A stretch of 64,000 nucleotides of DNA from Sipunculus nudus (taxonomy: Eukaryota > Annelida > Sipuncula > Golfingiida > Sipunculidae), in contig CM049307.1 in the NCBI GenBank assembly GCA_026874595.1, positions 51,643,370-51,707,369 of the forward strand. Direction: 5' to 3'. The position numbers were made by a program, and so were the translations under genes. Positions 58,325-64,000 of the stretch are shown piece after piece. The notes under the pieces are model-generated. The model was given only the letters and a program-made list of their open reading frames with translations. It did not search any database and was not told the DNA's origin. The first letter of the stretch is position 1; each line of letters begins with the position of its first letter.

Positions 58325-58737
58325 AAGGGCAACTGTTTAACAACAAACATTGTGTACCAAGCCATCGTTACACGTCTAGACAATCTGAGACAAGAAACCT
58401 ACATCGGCCTGACAGAAAACACATTCAAAACACGCTACGCGGCCAACAAATCTAGTTTCAAAAAACGAGAAGAGACGAAATTCCACCACACTAAGCGAAT
58501 ACATTTGGAAAATAAAGGACTTAAATGTGCAATATAGGATACAATGGAAGATAATCAGCAAAACCAGAGCGTACTCCACATTATCTAAATCATGTAACCT
58601 TTGTTCGGAAGAAAAGTACTTTATTATTCATCGCCCCTTGTTATGCACTCTCAACAAAATAAATGAAATCGCAGCGACATGCAGGCACAGGTCAAAGCAC
58701 CTGCTGAATAACTACAAATCCCCTGGATCAATCATAA
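58325..58737 (+). mobile_element. Penelope-like element fragment, plus copy (body)
   Basis: This is an inverted copy of the 57400-57810 arm: VYQAIVTRLDNLRQETYIGL, KTRYAANKSSF, then in other frames YIWKIKDLNVQYRIQWK, SKSCNLCSEEKYFIIHRPLL and CRHRSKHLL. It is broken by frameshifts. Its sequence breaks off at 58737 and its 3' end reappears at 62699-62800, so a DNA element has landed inside it. Confidence 0.75.
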
Positions 58738-59235
58738 TAGTACTACAGCCAGACCCCAAAATTTGGATCATTGGTACCATTTTAGTGACAAATTTTCACC
58801 ATGTGTGCTTGATTGGGATACATGTGTAGGTAATAAAAATGCCTGATAGCAGTATGAAAGTGGTAGCTTTCAGTGAATAAATGGATGTTTGATGTCGGAT
58901 GACGTATAATGTTTTTTCATCTCAAGGACACCGACTTCAGAGTGGTTATAAGCCCCATACTACTAAATATGTAAACGTATCCAGTCAAAGTTGGTCTCAA
59001 ATGATAGCTTTAACCATAAGCTTCAGTATGACATGCCATTAATGGCCACTGCTTAAGTAATACATTCTTATAGTTACACTCACCCCTAGGAAAAACGAAA
59101 AAGGAGTGGTTATATAAATTTACTTCATACAACTTTATATGCCAAACTTATATCAAGCAAAATAATCTTTTCAATGATGTATCATTTATGATCAATAGGT
59201 GTTTACCAACAGTTAAACTTTCTTATACCCTCACA

Positions 59236-59435
59236 GGGGCAGATCCAGGATTTAAAATGGAGGGGTCCACGACAGGACTGATGGCAAAGTTGTAAAAAAG
59301 GTCCCCAGGTCCGAAAAAAGGGAGGGGGGTTCCAGAGAAAAAAAATTTGTCTGAAACCTATTAAAAAGTTGTGGCGACTGGAAACGGGGGGGGGGGCAGA
59401 CCCCCCCCCCCCCCCTCGCTTCTGCCTCAGCGAAT
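59236..59435. mobile_element. GGATCC/poly-G foldback element, copy 3
   Basis: It begins 'ggggcagatccaggattt' and ends 'ctcgcttctgcctcagcg', with a central 'tttgtctgaaacc' shared with copy 2. A run of ~12 G and then ~15 C (59387-59415) can fold on itself. It is nested in the long-TIR element. Confidence 0.6.
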
Positions 59436-60576
59436 ACAACGGGAACTGTCATCCCCAAGTTCTGTAGTAATATTGATCACTGGACTGGTATTTTGTTTGT
59501 AAGCTATAGGTTGTCCTAACTTGTGCAAGCCAAAAAATATAACTCATTTCATTCCATGGTTTATTCATTGGAGATGATAAATAAGTATGAGGTGTGCTGA
59601 ATTATTATAAGATTTGTCTCTACTCTATTTTAACTTTGCTGATCCAAGTGTTTGTATTCATAATGTTATGACCAATACCCAGCATATTGATCCAATCACT
59701 GGTATGTCAGTTTTAGTTGCAAGTATCGCAACTTACGTTGACTTGAGTCAAAATTATCTTTTTCAGTTCTTCCTATGCAAGTCAGGAAATAAAAGAGATA
59801 GCTTTTATGTGAGGGATAGCATAAACTTATTGTTGTATTTCATTTTTGATTTTACCTACGATTTGTAATGTGCTTTACCAGACATTGATCATGTGACATT
59901 TACGAGTATATAAACTACAGATGACACCATTTATATTTACCTATCTTGTGCGAGCAAAACCGGTACATTTCCGGTTTTTTTTTTAATAGACAAAATATTT
60001 AATCTATATGTAGCTTACCGATTATAATGGACTAGAGCTGAATGGTATTTCTTAGTTTACTCTCTATTGTTCCATCATTATTCTTGATTATGAACAATGC
60101 AAAAAAGTAAGACTTTTTTCTTCTTTTTGTGAATAACAGACTGCAATTATCAGTGTGATATATATCAAGGCACAATTCGTAATCGCTAGTCCTGGGATAT
60201 TCAGACGTTGTGTATACAGGTTCCCTTAAACTCTCCCTAGTCAAAAGAATTAGATCACTGACCAATATAAATTCAGCTGAGCATTATGACCAGCGGGGCA
60301 CTTAGTAAAGTTCAACATTTAAAATAAACAGAAGAGGTAACAGGTTATTATGTATTTAAGATATAGAATATGTTTGAACATGTACTTATGTCCAGCGTGA
60401 ATGTTCGCTGTGTGATAAAGACTCTTTAAAGAGCTGTTTGTTACATTATTTCACAACGAGGCCCTTGTGTATTTTAAACTTCCATATTCCAAAATAAAAC
60501 TAGGTTATTTTTAAGTCTATGTTAGTTAAAAGGAAAATAAGCAATATCATTTTTATCAGTTCATAATCATATAAAT

Positions 60577-60792
60577 ATGCAATCGCTTTCTGACAGAAAA
60601 ACATCAAATGGGATGAGTTCTGTTTTGCATGGTTGGGAAGATAACACCGAGTGGAATATGAAAATCATTTCGTCATTTTTATTTTGGATTATCACCGGGG
60701 CTTTTATAAGTCTATTATATTTTATAGTTATTTCAAGCCTGGCTACCTTATCAAATCAAGTCATAAGAAAGTTAGCACTTGCAAGGAATTAA
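60577..60792 (+). CDS. small unrecognised ORF with one hydrophobic helix
   Basis: A 71-codon frame from ATG to TAA inside the 3.96-kb element. Residues ~27-57 are strongly hydrophobic (SSFLFWIITGAFISLLYFIV). An AATAAA (at ~60869) follows some 80 bp downstream. I do not recognise it. It may be chance, or a passenger gene of the element. Confidence 0.25.
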   Translation: MQSLSDRKTSNGMSSVLHGWEDNTEWNMKIISSFLFWIITGAFISLLYFIVISSLATLSNQVIRKLALARN

Positions 60793-61542
60793 AATAGAAA
60801 TCACCAGGAGAATGACAAATCAGTTACTTTCATGTTTATTATCATGTGTGTTTCTACTGAAATGTTTAAATAAAAGAAAATAATATGAAAACAAAACTGT
60901 TTTAGAATATGCATCTACATTTTGTGATCTAACAGTTACAATTATATCCTTCTAAGCGAGATATGATATTATCTTAAGGCAAAACAATAAACCCCATTGA
61001 TATTATATTTGTTCGGCCAGTAGAACAGTCAGTGATTAACATGATCTCCCTCAAACCTGGGCAATGACAGGGACACATGGTGTTTTGACAGTTCAGTGAA
61101 AAATTGCATATTAAAGATTAAAACAAAATGATCTTAATGACACTCTCTGGTACAAGTACATAGCCTAAGGCGAACCATGTATGTCTTCCAATCCGGTAAA
61201 GTTGGTTGACACTGGACAGCTAGGTTCTTGTTTGAAACATAATCCATGAACTCCTGAGTCAAAGCCGGTTAGAATTAAATTAGATTTGTTAAACTTCAAC
61301 AAATGATTTTATTTATTTGGGCTTATCACTAGCATTTACTGGACTTTTGTAAAACATAAAACCGGAACAGGATGAGTAATAGCACTTACTGGCTTTATAG
61401 CACACTGGTTTATATTCTCGTTAGAACACTGTTTGCCCCACGGTTCAAATAAACATCTGGTATCCGTTATAGAAAATAATATTTATTTATAAATCTCTCT
61501 CCTGTAAGAAATGTTAACAGTATAAAACATAGGCAACTCAAA

Positions 61543-61845
61543 ATGAATAATTTACAGCTTTGCTTCACAATTAGTCCTGACACAAAGGCAAACTGCAATA
61601 TCTATAATTTATTTATGGTGCCACCCAAGCAAAATGTTGTAGGTACATTTACTGCTCTTGCCTTGATTTTATATGTTAATTTTGTTAGAATATTTACATT
61701 GAAATATTTCAGCAGACAACATAGCCCTCTCTCAGCCGAATGCTGTTATATATTTCATGTAAGAAAGCGAATTCGGCCAGAAGTGCAGATACGGCGACCA
61801 AGTTTGTACGATTTCACAAGTGACTTAGGCACCAATATAACATAA
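61543..61845 (+). CDS. unrecognised 100-codon ORF
   Basis: ATG to TAA, inside the 3.96-kb element. It has a hydrophobic middle (TFTALALILYVNFVRIFTL) and a basic C-terminal half with VRKRIRPEVQIRRP. No family recognised, and no evidence that it is expressed; possibly chance. Confidence 0.2.
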   Translation: MNNLQLCFTISPDTKANCNIYNLFMVPPKQNVVGTFTALALILYVNFVRIFTLKYFSRQHSPLSAECCYIFHVRKRIRPEVQIRRPSLYDFTSDLGTNIT

Positions 61846-62698
61846 ACATACAAATAAAAATATACTGCATAAAATGACTTGTCGCCCTTTTTTATTCAAC
61901 CGGAGACATGCAAAAACACATATTCAAACAACTAGCCGAGTACCCGTGACTGCAATCATGTCATGTGTGACATTCGAATTGCGACATCCGAGTTTTAGTA
62001 TATAGATCGGCCCCCGATAGCAGCCACGTCGAATAATTGGGAGGCTTTACCAATCAGAATTCAAAAAGGGCGTTGGTATGCGACACAAAAGTACTCAAAA
62101 ACATCAACCAGGCATTAATGTTTTCTGCAGACAGTTGGTGGCAATGGGACATAAACCGGCTAACTGAAGAACGGAATAACACCTTTCTCTGACCACGCCC
62201 AAATCCACAAATTGTAGTTGGGTGCCAGACATGTTTTTTTTCAGCTTAAAGACTTCAGCATTTGTTAATGACTTTATAAAACCAAACTGGTCACGGTTGA
62301 TCTTATCAGAAATACACCTTGTATAAGCTATAATTATACAAATTGCTTTGATACAGGGTGAAGAAAAGTAATCATATCTTTAGAATTTGGAAAGCAATAT
62401 ACATGAATGACACACCAGATGAAAGCTATAAATGTCTACTATCAACTGACATCGAACTTGTTTTAAAAAAGGCACACATAATATGTTATAACTAAATACT
62501 ATTTTTATATAACTTTGTCTTGCAAAATTACAATTTCGGTGCAAGTACATTTCAAAACAGGCTGATATTTTACAGAAAGCTACCACTTTCATACTGCTAT
62601 CAGGCATTTTTATTATCTTCACACATACACCTTTCATAAAATCATTGATAGCAATTGTCACCTGTTTGGTACCGATGAACCCTCTGGCTGATGTACTA

Positions 62699-62797
62699 TA
62701 AGGAGAAAAGACCACTCAGTGTTCCTGACGAGTGAAGGCCAGTAGGGGCCCTGATAAAACAGAGCTGTCGAACACAAGTAAGTGTGTTTAAGTCCTG

Positions 62798-62800
<3 letters not shown>
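62699..62800 (+). mobile_element. Penelope-like plus copy, displaced 3' end
   Basis: This is the reverse complement of 57289-57385 with ~85-90% identity by eye, containing 'gaccactcagtgttcctgac' and ending 'tttaagtcctgaaat' at a (TA)n tract. It is the 3' end belonging to the body at 58325-58737, pushed 3.96 kb away by the nested element. Confidence 0.75.

Positions 62801-62844
<44 letters not shown>
62801..62844. repeat. (TA)n microsatellite
   Basis: A (TA)n tract that abuts the displaced Penelope-like 3' end. Confidence 0.95.
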
Positions 62845-62846
<2 letters not shown>

Positions 62847-64000
62847 CGAAAGTTAAGATAAATACTGACGTCTTTTAGATAGACTAAGTAGTTTATTAAT
62901 ACACGAGCTTTAGAAGTACAAAGACTTCTTCGTCAGGTTGTAATTAAGTTCCCACTTAATTTGTCCCACGCTTCGGTGTTGGTATTAGGTCCGTCGATGT
63001 TAATGTTGCAGCAGGTATATATGGTCTGATTGGCAGAATACACCCTTTAGATACAACATATTTACCGATTTGCATTCATGTCAGATCATTTTAAAAAATA
63101 CTCAGTATTCCTCAAATTGTTTTATTATTGTGCATTCTCATTAACGCCATAATAACAACACTAATATCACAAACACATATTAAACATATATAAAACTTAC
63201 GTACGTCATTGCAGTGTTTTGATCATGAATATGGATTCTGTCTTGTCTCTCCGCCGACTACTAGCAAACTGTATTGGTGTGTCTCTGCTTGACAAGGAAG
63301 TAAACACTTAGGCCCAGAGAACTCACTGAACTCCTTGATATTTAGCGATGAAAATAATCCTTCCACATGCAAAGCAATACTAATATTCGTTTATAAATGT
63401 TAAGTATCTCCGACTGCCACCAAACACACTACTGGGCCACCCCACCCGGTTCCAATTTTTTTTTGTGTGTAGACTATTCAAGCGTACGATAGCGCCTTTT
63501 CAGTAATTGGAGTAGTGCGTATAGTTCTTTATGTAAATAGGTGCCCTGTCAATCATATACTATAGTCTTCTACGTGGCGTGTCGCTTACGAATATAAATT
63601 AGTATAATGAGCAAACTTATTCAGGATGTACTGATGGATAGTGCACAGCATATACTAAAACAAATTGCATCAGAAATAACACAAACAAATACATATAGAC
63701 AGATAACGATACACACTATGAAATTGACAAGATAGTTTAGTTGCACACACTTCTTATTTCGACAAAGGTGTAAGATTTACATAATAAAAAGAGTGTTCGA
63801 TATGTTCCATTTCGTGAATATATATGCATTTTACACACAGACATATGTGTGTGTGTCACAGGGTGAGAATGTTTGATGGATCGTGGAATTTGAATTTATT
63901 GGAGCACTGTGACAGTCACACCCTAACAAAGATGTTCTGTCCCCAGAACGCCGGGATACCAACCCAAGGGTCACATCAGTGAACAAGGTTGAGGTAATCA
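62845..64000. other. no gene seen
   Basis: Repeat-rich AT-rich DNA. A stretch at 62880-62950 ('acgagctttagaagtacaaa', 'gacttcttcgtcagg') is distantly similar to 34745-34830 and may be another dispersed repeat. No coding or RNA gene was recognised. Confidence 0.5.

Larger units (their letters stand above)
58738..62698. mobile_element. ~3.96-kb DNA element with ~130-bp TIRs, nested in the Penelope-like copy
   Basis: The left end begins TAGTACTACAGCCAGA and the right end, read in reverse, TAGTACATCAGCCAGA. Both continue to a near match around GGTACC and then share a perfect 41-bp block (58831-58871 against 62575-62615). The bases TAA lie on both outer sides, consistent with a 3-bp TAA target duplication. 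Comparing with the uninterrupted minus copy shows where the insertion broke the Penelope-like sequence. The interior has no transposase; small ORFs (60577-60792 with one hydrophobic helix, 61543-61845) are unrecognised. Probably non-autonomous. A poly-G foldback element is nested in it at 59236. Confidence 0.75.

Noticed and set aside
62380-62715. Minus-strand ORF of 111 codons with MPDSSMKVVAF
   Set aside because: Its conserved part is the TIR core shared by both ends of the 3.96-kb element; the matching left end is not open in the same frame. It is repeat, not gene.
1-64000. tRNA or rRNA genes
   Set aside because: None recognised by eye. The only tRNA-like signal is the SINE-like segment at 56590-56740, which has box-like motifs but no cloverleaf I could support.

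Overview
This is eukaryotic DNA, almost certainly from a marine mollusc and most likely a bivalve. It is AT-rich, with short exons in long introns, GT-AG and some GC-AG splice sites, many long (TA)n runs, and dispersed repeats of the kind common in bivalve genomes (the exact species cannot be read from the sequence). All gene models were built by eye from splice sites, reading phase and protein similarity.

Two paralogous receptor-type tyrosine phosphatase genes lie tail to tail. Gene A (+, coding 4837-20833, 24 exons, 940 aa) and gene B (-, coding 53613-33728, 29 exons, 1239 aa) each encode a signal peptide, one kringle domain, several EGF-like modules of the MEGF/scavenger type, one transmembrane helix, an active phosphatase domain D1 and a degenerate phosphatase domain D2. 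Both coding sequences join in frame from start to stop, and most intracellular exons have identical lengths in the two genes. Both keep a C-terminal Tyr-x-Asn-Phe motif like that of vertebrate RPTP-alpha (PTPRA), so the cytoplasmic half is RPTP-alpha/epsilon-like while the ectodomain (kringle plus EGF) is quite different. Gene B has a recent tandem array of EGF exons, with units of about 335 bp. Gene A has fewer EGF exons and one decaying EGF exon.

Between the two genes sits a young Ty3/gypsy-type LTR retrotransposon (22859-30536, + strand). It has ~400-bp LTRs, a gag with an N-terminal RRM and a PNMA-like capsid, a zinc knuckle, a canonical -1 slippery heptamer into protease, and a long pol (RT, RNase H, integrase). 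Two apparent 1-bp deletions between protease and RT break it, and its gag frame has no ATG before the RRM.

The rest is repeat-rich. 1-4545 is a ~156-bp satellite split by a 3-kb insertion with GGAC repeats and a terminal hairpin. Gene A introns carry a 0.57-kb MITE and a fragment of a Penelope-like element (GIY-YIG region) framed by a perfect 32-bp inverted repeat. Gene B introns hold GGATCC/poly-G foldback elements, a ~320-bp dispersed repeat and a 1.44-kb long-TIR element. 53614-64000 holds no recognisable host gene. It contains an exact-looking 556-bp tandem duplication, a SINE-like segment, and a nest in which two head-to-head Penelope-like fragments are interrupted by a ~3.96-kb long-TIR DNA element. 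(TA)n tracts abut many of the mobile elements.
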